Below are positions 1 to 6,900 of a DNA stretch of 12,561 nt, in pieces. The stretch is from an uncultured Prevotella sp. (GTDB lineage Bacteria; Bacteroidota; Bacteroidia; Bacteroidales; Bacteroidaceae), in assembly GCA_945788545.1 (NCBI GenBank), contig CALZMK010000015.1, positions 1 through 12,561 on the forward strand. Direction: 5' to 3'. Each line of letters starts with the position of its first letter. Within the stretch, counting starts at the first letter, position 1. The notes below the pieces were generated by a model. The model was not told the DNA's origin, did no database searches, and saw only the letters and a program-made list of their open reading frames with translations. A program made the translations under genes and the position numbers.

Positions 1-1303
1 GCTTGATATATGCCTCTACAATCTCGCGACGCGCTCCTGGACGGGCACCACTAATGGCATCGCACACCTGCACAATCGGGGCGAGGAGTGTGTTCATCTC
101 GCACTCGTCGTGGTGGGCACCTATGGCATTGCAGATATCTGGCTTTTCCTTATATTTCTCTGCTATCTTGGCACCATAGAGGGCATGGGGCAACTCACTC
201 TCCTCGTCGGGCACCTTACCGATGTCGTGGAGCAAACCGGCACGCTTGGCCTTTTTGGGATTAAGTCCGAGCTCGGATGCCATAACAGCACAGAGATTGG
301 CTGTTTCGCGTGCATGCTGGAGAAGGTTCTGACCATACGAACTGCGATACTTCATTTTACCAACAATACGGATAAGTTCGGGATGCAGACCATGGATACC
401 AAGGTCGATGGCAGTGCGCTTACCAGTCTCGATAACCTCATTCTCAAGCTGTTTCTTAACCTTCTGCACCACCTCCTCAATACGTGCAGGATGGATACGA
501 CCATCAGCTACAAGTTGGTGGAGGGCAAGACGGCATATCTCGCGGCGAATGGGGTCGAACGCACTGATGACAATAGCTTCGGGGGTATCATCCACAACAA
601 TCTCAACACCGGTGGCTGCCTCAAGAGCCCTGATGTTACGACCTTCGCGACCGATGATACGACCTTTGACCTCATCGTTTTCGATATGGAACACACTGAC
701 ACTGTTCTCGATGGCAGTCTCAGTGGCTACACGCTGTATAGTCTGTATAACAATCTTACGGGCATTGGCATTGGCATTAAGCTTTGCCTCGTCCATAATC
801 TCGTTAATATAGCTCTGAGCATCGGTCTTGGCCTCGTCCTTCATCGACTCGACAAGACGTTGCTTAGCTTCTTCGGCACTAAGTCCTGAGAGTTCCTCAA
901 GCTTCTCGCGTTCCTTGATCTGCATCTTCTCAAGCTCTTCCTGCTTGATAGTCAACAGCTTTTTCTCATTGTCTATACGCACTTGCTGATTATCGAGGTC
1001 GTTCTTGCGGCGACCCAACTCCTCCTGACGCTGATTGAGTGACATCTCACGCTGCTTAAGCCTGTTCTCACTCTGCTGGATATGCTGGTTGCGCACCTGC
1101 ACCTCCTTCTCGAGCTCGCTTTTCTTGTTGAGGAATTTCTCCTTCACCTCAAGCAGTTTCTTTTCTTTCATCACATCGGCTTCCTTTTTGGCAGCCTCAA
1201 CCATCTCATTATACTTACCCTTCAGGACATACCTGAAAACAAGGTATCCGCCTATGCCTCCCAATACGAGAGCAGCCACGGCAATTATTATAGTCAATAA
1301 CAT
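1..1303 (-). CDS. rny: Ribonuclease Y, C-terminus cut by window edge
   Basis: RNase Y is a membrane-anchored endoribonuclease that starts mRNA decay in many bacteria. From the ATG at 1303, 434 codons are open to the window edge; the family usually has about 510-520 residues, so roughly 80 C-terminal residues are missing. Order seen: an N-terminal membrane helix (about residues 2-25, rich in I, V, A, G), a long highly charged coiled coil (about 30-180), a KH RNA-binding domain with [12 protein letters not shown] at residues 214-225, and an HD domain with the metal-binding LLHDIGK at 357-363 (H359, D360). The start has only a weak AAGG upstream and lies 39 nt after zapA, so it is probably the third gene of the leftward operon. 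The identification is nearly certain from motif order. Confidence 0.97.
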   Translation of the reverse strand, partial: MLLTIIIAVAALVLGGIGGYLVFRYVLKGKYNEMVEAAKKEADVMKEKKLLEVKEKFLNKKSELEKEVQVRNQHIQQSENRLKQREMSLNQRQEELGRRKNDLDNQQVRIDNEKKLLTIKQEELEKMQIKEREKLEELSGLSAEEAKQRLVESMKDEAKTDAQSYINEIMDEAKLNANANARKIVIQTIQRVATETAIENSVSVFHIENDEVKGRIIGREGRNIRALEAATGVEIVVDDTPEAIVISAFDPIRREICRLALHQLVADGRIHPARIEEVVQKVKKQLENEVIETGKRTAIDLGIHGLHPELIRIVGKMKYRSSYGQNLLQHARETANLCAVMASELGLNPKKAKRAGLLHDIGKVPDEESELPHALYGAKIAEKYKEKPDICNAIGAHHDECEMNTLLAPIVQVCDAISGARPGARREIVEAYIK

Positions 1304-1342
1304 AAACCTTATTAATTATTAATATATATAAGTTAAAAAATC

Positions 1343-1651
1343 TCATTTCTTTTTGCCAAGAACCTCATCTATTTCGGCAGAAAGATGGCTGAGAACATCA
1401 TCATAGGGTCCTGTATCATTGCGTGAATGCTCCTTCTGATATTGCAGGGCTATGTCAATCAATGTCATAAGGGCAATAGTATGGTCACCCTTGCGACCCT
1501 TGAACAACTTGGCATAGACATTGTAGCGGTCGGTTATCATCTTTGCCGCCGCACGATAGAATTCCTCTTCATCACGATTGATGGTGACATTCATTTCCTC
1601 ATCATACACATGAAGACGAATATTAAGCTTACTGTTATTGTCGTCTGCCAT
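1343..1651 (-). CDS. zapA: Cell division protein ZapA
   Basis: ZapA is a small cytoplasmic protein that binds FtsZ and bundles its filaments at the division site. This 102-residue protein has the family plan: an N-terminal beta-rich region (about residues 8-25, LNIRLHVYDEEMNVTI) followed by a conserved helical segment (about 30-55, EEFYRAAAKMITDRYN) and a long helix used for dimer/tetramer formation, ending in a lysine tail. Its length is normal for the family. It starts 9 nt after the stop of the coiled-coil gene upstream and ends 39 nt before rny, so it reads as the middle gene of a three-gene operon. The ZapA call rests on overall pattern and on the neighbouring coiled-coil gene; the family is sequence-divergent. 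Confidence 0.88.
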   Translation of the reverse strand: MADDNNSKLNIRLHVYDEEMNVTINRDEEEFYRAAAKMITDRYNVYAKLFKGRKGDHTIALMTLIDIALQYQKEHSRNDTGPYDDVLSHLSAEIDEVLGKKK

Positions 1652-1660
1652 AATTATCGA

Positions 1661-1951
1661 TTATTTCTGTTCGGATAACACTGTAATGCACTTATTCACA
1701 TCACGTATTAGTTTGGCCAGTCTTTCTCTTGCCGACTGGATGTCACCATCGGAGACCTCCAGCATCTTGGCTGCCTTGAACGCATCAAACTCCTGTTGTT
1801 TTACCAGAAGTTGCTGCCTGAGCTCACGCACATCGCTTTCATTCTTTTCAAGCATGGCATACAATTCCTCGTTCTCCTTCTTCAGATTCTGAAACTGGAG
1901 AATCAACGCATGCACCTTGGTCTGAAATTCAACAATTGTCTTATCACTCAT
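1661..1951 (-). CDS. Small coiled-coil protein upstream of zapA (ZapB-like in form)
   Basis: This 96-residue protein is almost entirely predicted helix, with heptad-like leucine, glutamate and lysine spacing from about residue 10 to 62 (e.g. LILQFQNLKKENEELYAMLE) and a second amphipathic helix at about 70-92 (ARERLAKLIRDVNKCITVL). It has no membrane segment or signal peptide, so it should be cytoplasmic. It is the first gene of the operon with zapA and rny, with the promoter-like box about 24 nt upstream of its ATG. By position and form it could be a ZapA partner playing a ZapB-like role at the division ring, but no sequence identity to ZapB can be claimed by reading; generic short coiled coils look alike. 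The gene itself is well supported by its tight spacing to zapA. Confidence 0.85.
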   Translation of the reverse strand: MSDKTIVEFQTKVHALILQFQNLKKENEELYAMLEKNESDVRELRQQLLVKQQEFDAFKAAKMLEVSDGDIQSARERLAKLIRDVNKCITVLSEQK

Positions 1952-1974
1952 AGCTAAACGTTCACAATTCCTTA

Positions 1975-1982
1975 CAAAGGTA
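1975..1982 (-). promoter_or_regulatory. Bacteroidetes-type -7 box for the coiled-coil/zapA/rny operon
   Basis: On the minus strand this reads TACCTTTG, matching the Bacteroidetes -7 consensus TAnnTTTG, 23 nt before the ATG at 1951. The upstream -33 position does not show a TTG, so the promoter is only half-matched. The short leader it implies (about 18 nt) is typical of this phylum. Confidence 0.6.
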
Positions 1983-1990
1983 AGAATATT

Positions 1991-2057
1991 ATCTAATAAT
2001 CCGATAATATAAGTTATATTTTTAGTATTTTTTAATAACTTTGACGGATTATTAGAT
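1991..2057. repeat. Perfect 13-bp inverted repeat with a nested 7-bp inverted repeat
   Basis: ATCTAATAATCCG at 1991-2003 is repeated exactly inverted at 2045-2057. Inside the 41-nt spacer, AAGTTAT at 2011-2017 pairs exactly with ATAACTT at 2035-2041. Read leftward, the transcript of the gene ending at 2077 would fold this into a long AU-rich stem just after its stop codon and just before the zapA operon promoter. It may be a terminator, although no clean U-tract follows, or an operator. The spacer also holds TAACTTTG on the plus strand at 2036-2043, a -7-like box pointing right, away from the zapA operon. Confidence 0.7.
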
Positions 2058-2076
2058 TTATTTCACCCTTAGACTG

Positions 2077-2706
2077 TTATTTTTTGTCGTCATTCTTGGG
2101 ACGCGATTCCTTTTTGGCAAGCATCACCACCTTATATACAAATGCGGTGGTCCAAGCCTGAGAATAACCCAGACGGCGTGAATACTCGCGGATGGCAACA
2201 ACGGTCTTGAGGACACCTGGGTCGCTGAAGTCATTCTTATTGAAAATGTCATCGACGGTCTTCTCGGTCATTGTGTAGATTGCCTTCTTCATAAATGACG
2301 GAACACGCAGTTTGAACTTCATCAGGTTGCCGATAAGCATCATAAGATCCTGAGTAAAGCCCTGGAATTGTATGAAATATGGTTGTACGTCCTGAAGCCG
2401 CTTGCACTTCTTCTTCACACTCTGGTCTATCTCCTTGAAGAAGATATCGTCCATACCATATATTTCCTTTAACATCTTGCGACAGCGGGCTTTCTCGCCA
2501 ACACCCAACTTATTGTTGACTGTGGGCACCTTGAGAGTTGTCTTGAACACACGAAGGTCGGGAAGAGCAGCCAAATTGGTAATACCAAGGTCGCTCGCCA
2601 TTACTGCCTGAAAATACACTCTGACAAGAGTCATGAAATCCTCCATGCCTCCTGCCTTCTGCTGGTCGTCGGACTTGCGCCCGAAAAGCTTTGAAATTAT
2701 ACTCAT
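2077..2706 (-). CDS. Uncharacterised 209-residue soluble protein
   Basis: I do not recognise this family. The protein is mostly helical and basic, with no signal peptide and no clear membrane span. The start region (MSIISKLFGRK) is short and amphipathic. The middle has a lysine-rich stretch near SVKKKCKRLQD, then FIQFQGFTQDLMMLIGNLMKFKL, which is hydrophobic but interrupted. The tail KKESRPKNDDKK is charged. The ATG at 2706 is preferred over the longer frame beginning at 2775 because a near-perfect promoter (-7 box at 2734-2741) lies inside that extension. The gene is divergent from the exopolysaccharide operon across a 132-bp region. Its stop is followed by the inverted repeat at 1991-2057, so it is probably a single-gene transcript. 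No function is proposed. Confidence 0.85.
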   Translation of the reverse strand: MSIISKLFGRKSDDQQKAGGMEDFMTLVRVYFQAVMASDLGITNLAALPDLRVFKTTLKVPTVNNKLGVGEKARCRKMLKEIYGMDDIFFKEIDQSVKKKCKRLQDVQPYFIQFQGFTQDLMMLIGNLMKFKLRVPSFMKKAIYTMTEKTVDDIFNKNDFSDPGVLKTVVAIREYSRRLGYSQAWTTAFVYKVVMLAKKESRPKNDDKK

Positions 2707-2733
2707 TTTTTCTGTTTTTACTGATTTTGGCTG

Positions 2734-2763
2734 CAAAGTTACAGAATTTTCCGCATAACTCAA
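2734..2763 (-). promoter_or_regulatory. Bacteroidetes promoter (TTG-N19-TAACTTTG) for the 209-residue protein
   Basis: On the minus strand TTG (2761-2763) is followed after exactly 19 nt by TAACTTTG (2734-2741). This fits the known Bacteroidetes consensus of a TTG at -33 and TAnnTTTG at -7 separated by about 19-21 nt. It lies 27 nt before the ATG at 2706 and decides that start. Confidence 0.8.
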
Positions 2764-2805
2764 TAAAAAAAACAAAAAATCGAATGTGAATATGGATTTT
2801 TTTTG

Positions 2806-2813
2806 TATCTTTG
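2806..2813 (+). promoter_or_regulatory. -7 box (TATCTTTG) of the exopolysaccharide operon promoter
   Basis: TATCTTTG matches TAnnTTTG and lies 25 nt before the rmlA ATG at 2839, giving a leader of about 20 nt. No good TTG is seen at the -33 position, where the sequence is GAATGTGAA, so the promoter may need an activator. It is back to back with the promoter of the leftward gene. Confidence 0.7.
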
Positions 2814-2817
2814 CCCC

Positions 2818-2831
2818 AAAATTGCAATTTT
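2818..2831. promoter_or_regulatory. 14-bp perfect palindrome at the predicted transcription start
   Basis: AAAATTGCAATTTT is its own reverse complement and begins 5 nt after the -7 box, so it covers the predicted +1 of the exopolysaccharide operon. It could be an operator half-site pair, but a palindrome this AT-rich could also arise by chance. Confidence 0.35.
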
Positions 2832-2838
2832 TAGATAT

Positions 2839-3708
2839 ATGAAAGGTATAGTATTAGCAGGTGGAAGCGGTACAAGACTGTATCCTATCACCAAAGGAAT
2901 AAGCAAACAGCTCATTCCAATTTTTGATAAACCAATGATTTATTACCCGGTGTCGGTGCTCATGCTTGCCGGCATCAGGGATATTCTTATTATCAGTACT
3001 CCGCACGACCTGCCGGGATTCAAACGACTGTTGGGCGACGGCAGCGAAATCGGAGTGAGATTCGAATATGCCGAACAACCATCGCCCGATGGATTGGCAC
3101 AGGCATTCATCATCGGTGAGAAATTCATCGGCAATGACTCGGTATGCCTTGTCCTTGGTGACAACATATTCTATGGCAGCGGATTCTCATCATTGCTCAG
3201 ACAAAGTGTGGAAAACGCAGAGAAACACAACTTGGCAACCGTGTTCGGATATTACGTGAACGACCCGGAAAGATACGGCGTTGCTGAATTTGATGCAGAC
3301 GGAAATTGCCTTAGCATTGAAGAAAAGCCAGAGAAACCGAAGTCTAACTACGCTGTTGTGGGCTTGTATTTCTACCCGAACAGTGTGGTGGAGATAGCCA
3401 AAAACATCAAACCGAGTGCTCGCGGCGAATTGGAGATAACAACAGTCAACCAGGAGTATTTGGAAAAGGAACAACTGAAGGTGCTGCCACTGCAGAGAGG
3501 ATTTGCATGGCTTGACACTGGTACGCACGACAGTTTGAGCGAAGCGAGCACATTCATCGAGGTTATCGAAAAGAGACAAGGACTGAAGGTGGCTTGTCTG
3601 GAGGAGATTGCATACAAACGGGGATGGATAACTATCGAGCAGTTGCATGAACTCGCCAAACCTATGATTAAAAACGGATACGGACAGTATCTCATGAACT
3701 TGAAATAA
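2839..3708 (+). CDS. rmlA: Glucose-1-phosphate thymidylyltransferase (RmlA)
   Basis: RmlA joins dTTP and glucose-1-phosphate to give dTDP-glucose and pyrophosphate in the cytoplasm, the first step toward dTDP-L-rhamnose and other dTDP-deoxysugars. The 289 residues fit the family length. Seen in order: the nucleotide-binding loop [11 protein letters not shown] (residues 6-16), [16 protein letters not shown] (from 22), the metal aspartate in LGDNIFYG (D108), [10 protein letters not shown] (from 161), [10 protein letters not shown] (from 195) and the second metal aspartate in [10 protein letters not shown] (D226). The ATG at 2839 is chosen because an in-frame upstream ATG at 2803 would precede the -7 box at 2806-2813. 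It is the first gene of the operon, 21 nt before the Wzc-like gene. The usual partners rmlB, rmlC and rmlD are not present in the window. Confidence 0.97.
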   Translation: MKGIVLAGGSGTRLYPITKGISKQLIPIFDKPMIYYPVSVLMLAGIRDILIISTPHDLPGFKRLLGDGSEIGVRFEYAEQPSPDGLAQAFIIGEKFIGNDSVCLVLGDNIFYGSGFSSLLRQSVENAEKHNLATVFGYYVNDPERYGVAEFDADGNCLSIEEKPEKPKSNYAVVGLYFYPNSVVEIAKNIKPSARGELEITTVNQEYLEKEQLKVLPLQRGFAWLDTGTHDSLSEASTFIEVIEKRQGLKVACLEEIAYKRGWITIEQLHELAKPMIKNGYGQYLMNLK

Positions 3709-3729
3709 CCATATAATTATAAGTATATA

Positions 3730-6099
3730 ATGAAGAAGCGTGATAAAAAGGACATCGACTGGGAGGATTATGAACTTTATGATATAGAGGACGATGAGGA
3801 ATCTTCGTTTGACTTCAAGAGCATCATAGACATATTCCGCATCAACTGGAAGGTGTTTGCACTCTCTATGGTGGCATGCCTTGCCTTAGGTGTAGTTTTC
3901 CTGAAAGTGAAGAGCCCGATATATCAAGTTAGCACAAAAATGCTGATTAAGGAGGAAGGCAAGAAGATGACGGGTCTCTCGAGTATCATATCAGGCAATG
4001 CTCTCCTTTCGAGCATGGCTGATTTGGGTATGGTATCAAGTAGCAACGGCGTGGATAACGAAATTGAAATCCTGCAGAGCAATATGTTGCTAAGGGAAAC
4101 TATCATCGACCTGAAGCTCTATACTGAATATAGAATGGACGCATTCATCAGACCAAAGCTCATATACAAAGAGCAACCTATCACCGTAGATATCGAAAAA
4201 CCAGCATTGGAATATATGGACGAAACAAAACAGCCCATCAAACTGACTATTTCCAAGGATGGCAACGGATATAAGGTGAACGGAAAGACTTGGACAAAGG
4301 AGAAGGATGAAATGCCGTTTGAGGCAAGGATTGACAAACTGCCGGCAACCGTGAAGACGTATGCCGGAACCCTTACACTGACCAAGAATATCGAGGCTAC
4401 AAAACCACTGACAGAGGAGAAGGACGAGCATGTGATAATCACTCCTGTGGTGTCAACTATAAAGGCTTATCTGAAAAACCTGACAGTAGAGACAGCCACC
4501 AAGAAGACAACCGCACTCGTACTGTCGCTCAACGACAAGAACGTGAAGCGCGCCGAGGACTTCCTCTCGCAATTGGTGATATGCTACAACCGTCAGGCTA
4601 ATGCCGACAAAAACGAACTCGCCATGAAGACCGAGGACTTTGTGAATGAGCGTCTGGCAAAGATTGTGGAGGAGTTGGGAACAACCGAAAGCAATCTTGA
4701 AAACTACAAGAAAAGTAATAATCTCGGTAATCTTCAACTGGATGCCACCGCGACATACGAGCTCAGCGGGGAATATGCCACAAGACTGGCTGACGTGACC
4801 ACCCAAATAGAATTGATGAAATACTTGCGACAATATGTGGACGACCCAAAGAATGACTACCAACTGATTCCGTCGAACGTGGGACTTGGAGACGGTTCGT
4901 CAACGGGGCTCATTTCATCATACAACGGAAACGTAATGATGAGAAACAGACTCCTGCGCACGGCATCGGAATCATCACCAAAGGTGCAGGCACTGACATC
5001 CACGCTCGACGAACTCAAAAGGTCGATTCTTATTGCGCTGGCTCAGGCTGCAAGGTCGGCTGAGATAAAGAAACAGAACATCAACCAAGAGTATTCAAGA
5101 TACCAATCGAAGATCAACAAGGCACCAGGACAGGAGCGCGCCCTTGCAGAAATCAGCAGACAGAGGGCTGTGAAGTCGGAACTCTACCTGATGCTGCTCA
5201 GCAAGCGCGAGGAAAATTCTATCTCTCTTGCATCTACTGCCGACAAGGGAAAACTGATTGACGAGATGGTTGACGGTGGAAAAGTAAGCCCCAAGGCGGC
5301 AATCGTGCTCGCTGTGGCTTTCATATTGGGTATATGTATTCCATTTGGCATACTATATCTTTTGCAAATGACCCGCAGTAAGGTGGGGGCACGCAAGGAT
5401 GTGGAGACAATTACTACAAAACCAGTAGTGGCCGACATTCCGCTCAGTTCATCCACAGAATCAATAGAGGAAGCTATGCGAGCCTTGCGTGCGAACATAC
5501 TGCTTAATATGAAACCGGGAGAAAAGGTGATACACGTAACCTCGGGAACAACGGGTGAGGGCAAGACATTCTGTGCTGCCAATATTGCAAAGTCGCTCGC
5601 ATTGTTAGGCAAGAAGGTCATCGCGGTGGATACGGACATGCGCAAACCGGCACTGGCTGCTCAAATGGGTGTCACCGGAAGTAATAACGGTCTATCAGCA
5701 ATACTGGCAAAGAACATTATTACGGAGTCAGACGTGACTGCGGCCATCATCGCGTCAAGGGATAATACTACAGCAGACGTCTTGCCTTCCGGTAGTGTAC
5801 CAACAAATGCTGCCGACCTTGTGGCTTGTGGAAAAATTGCAGAGGTGGTGGATATCCTCAAGGACAAATATGACTTTGTCATTATTGATTCAACATCACT
5901 TGACAATGACGCCGACGCTATATATATAAATAAGGTGGCAGACTCTACTTTGTATATCGTGCGTGCCGACATGACTAAGAAGAAGGATGTTGAGGCTATC
6001 GACAAACTGACAGAGGAAGGAAGACTGAAGAATGTCAATGTGGCCGTAAATGCCATTGATATGTCAATGAAGAAATACAAATACCAATATGGTAAGTAG
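3730..6099 (+). CDS. Wzc-type polysaccharide co-polymerase with BY-kinase domain
   Basis: This 789-residue inner-membrane protein controls capsule/exopolysaccharide chain length and export and should autophosphorylate on tyrosine. Seen: an acidic N-terminus (about residues 9-30), TM1 (about 42-60), a large periplasmic region with a coiled-coil zone, a GNVR-like segment starting at P466 (PGQERALAEISRQR, then YLMLLSKREE), TM2 (about 523-545), then a cytoplasmic BY-kinase domain. Kinase motifs: Walker A SGTTGEGKT (605-613, K612) and Walker A' VDTDMRK (633-639). The Walker B strand is present (VIID, D720), but the usual Pro-Pro after it is replaced: the sequence is DSTSLDNDADA. The C-terminal tyrosine cluster is very short, only Y783, Y785 and Y787. 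Its end overlaps the Wza-like start by 11 nt. Family assignment is firm; kinase activity is less sure. Confidence 0.95.
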   Translation: MKKRDKKDIDWEDYELYDIEDDEESSFDFKSIIDIFRINWKVFALSMVACLALGVVFLKVKSPIYQVSTKMLIKEEGKKMTGLSSIISGNALLSSMADLGMVSSSNGVDNEIEILQSNMLLRETIIDLKLYTEYRMDAFIRPKLIYKEQPITVDIEKPALEYMDETKQPIKLTISKDGNGYKVNGKTWTKEKDEMPFEARIDKLPATVKTYAGTLTLTKNIEATKPLTEEKDEHVIITPVVSTIKAYLKNLTVETATKKTTALVLSLNDKNVKRAEDFLSQLVICYNRQANADKNELAMKTEDFVNERLAKIVEELGTTESNLENYKKSNNLGNLQLDATATYELSGEYATRLADVTTQIELMKYLRQYVDDPKNDYQLIPSNVGLGDGSSTGLISSYNGNVMMRNRLLRTASESSPKVQALTSTLDELKRSILIALAQAARSAEIKKQNINQEYSRYQSKINKAPGQERALAEISRQRAVKSELYLMLLSKREENSISLASTADKGKLIDEMVDGGKVSPKAAIVLAVAFILGICIPFGILYLLQMTRSKVGARKDVETITTKPVVADIPLSSSTESIEEAMRALRANILLNMKPGEKVIHVTSGTTGEGKTFCAANIAKSLALLGKKVIAVDTDMRKPALAAQMGVTGSNNGLSAILAKNIITESDVTAAIIASRDNTTADVLPSGSVPTNAADLVACGKIAEVVDILKDKYDFVIIDSTSLDNDADAIYINKVADSTLYIVRADMTKKKDVEAIDKLTEEGRLKNVNVAVNAIDMSMKKYKYQYGK

Positions 6100-6892
6100 A
6101 ATTTTGAAATATTCTTGTATTGCCCTTCTGGCGATTATTGTCGCCAGTTGCGGCAATACTAAAAACATAGCATATATCAAAAACTATGAATCCTTTAGGG
6201 CTGACACTACTCAGGCAAGATACGAGATGAGATTTCAGCCTAAGGACAGGGTTGATGTGCTCTTCTTCCAACCAGAAGACCAGTCGCTGACAATGCCGAT
6301 GGTGAAACAGGCTCCAAAGGCAATGGAAGGTGGTGAACAGACGTTGATTGGCTACAAACAACGAGTACCGTATATCATTGACAACGAAGGAAACATAGAT
6401 ATGCCACTGATTGGAAAGGTGCATATTGCGGGAGAGACCAAGAAGGGAGCAGAGAACATTATCAAAGAAAAGGCATCCAAATATTTCAAAAGCGACATCG
6501 ACTTATATGTGAACGTGTCATTATGCGAGTTTACTATCACCGTGGATGGAGAAGTGGAACGCCCCGACATGTTCAGCATACCGAGCCAAAGGGTGAACAT
6601 CTTTGAGGCCCTGGCAATGGCGGGAGACATAAAGATTACAGGAAGAAAGGACAACGTGATGGTTATCAGACTGGAAGCGGACGGAACAAGGACAGTGCAC
6701 AGGCTGGACATGACGGATGTTAATGTAATCAACTCACCATATTATTATCTACAACAGCGTGATATTGTATATGTAGAACCAACTGACATTCAGAAACAGG
6801 AAAAATACTTCGGAAATATGACAAATGTCATGATCAGTGGTGTAACAGTTGCCATAAACATTGGATCGCTGTTATTTCAAATCTTAAACTAA
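6089..6892 (+). CDS. Wza-type polysaccharide export outer-membrane lipoprotein
   Basis: The family forms the outer-membrane channel for capsule or exopolysaccharide, working with Wzc across the periplasm. The 267-residue protein starts with a lipoprotein signal peptide (basic RILK, hydrophobic core, lipobox VASC with C21 as the lipidated residue). A polysaccharide export (Poly_export) domain covers about residues 45-145 and an SLBB-type domain about 148-230 (ITVDGEVERPDMF from T151 on). A final hydrophobic helix at about 245-266 (VTVAINIGSLLFQIL) probably spans the outer membrane, as the C-terminal helix of E. coli Wza does. It is shorter than E. coli Wza, which has more SLBB domains; a single SLBB domain is common in Bacteroidetes. 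The ATG lies inside the last codons of the Wzc-like gene (11-nt overlap), suggesting translational coupling. The next gene starts 8 nt after its stop. Confidence 0.95.
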   Translation: MVSRILKYSCIALLAIIVASCGNTKNIAYIKNYESFRADTTQARYEMRFQPKDRVDVLFFQPEDQSLTMPMVKQAPKAMEGGEQTLIGYKQRVPYIIDNEGNIDMPLIGKVHIAGETKKGAENIIKEKASKYFKSDIDLYVNVSLCEFTITVDGEVERPDMFSIPSQRVNIFEALAMAGDIKITGRKDNVMVIRLEADGTRTVHRLDMTDVNVINSPYYYLQQRDIVYVEPTDIQKQEKYFGNMTNVMISGVTVAINIGSLLFQILN

Positions 6893-6900
6893 ACTTTAGT

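Noticed and set aside
110..889. Long 259-codon open frame on the plus strand
   Set aside because: It lies wholly antisense to RNase Y, whose KH and HD motifs are unmistakable on the minus strand; the translation shows no family pattern and is a codon-bias shadow.
1304..1342. 6S RNA or another small RNA gene between zapA and rny
   Set aside because: The gap is only 39 nt, too short for 6S RNA, and shows no stable hairpin.
2707..2775. N-terminal extension of the 209-residue protein from an ATG at 2775
   Set aside because: The extension contains the TTG-N19-TAACTTTG promoter, so translation most likely begins at 2706.
2803..2838. N-terminal extension of RmlA from an ATG at 2803
   Set aside because: It would start before the -7 box at 2806-2813, and RmlA proteins begin at [13 protein letters not shown] sequence.
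3190..3648. 152-codon minus-strand frame inside rmlA
   Set aside because: It is antisense to an intact RmlA with all motifs; no start signal or promoter supports it.
5184..5645. 153-codon minus-strand frame inside the Wzc-like gene
   Set aside because: It is the complement of the GNVR/TM2/Walker A region; a Ser-rich low-complexity translation typical of shadows.
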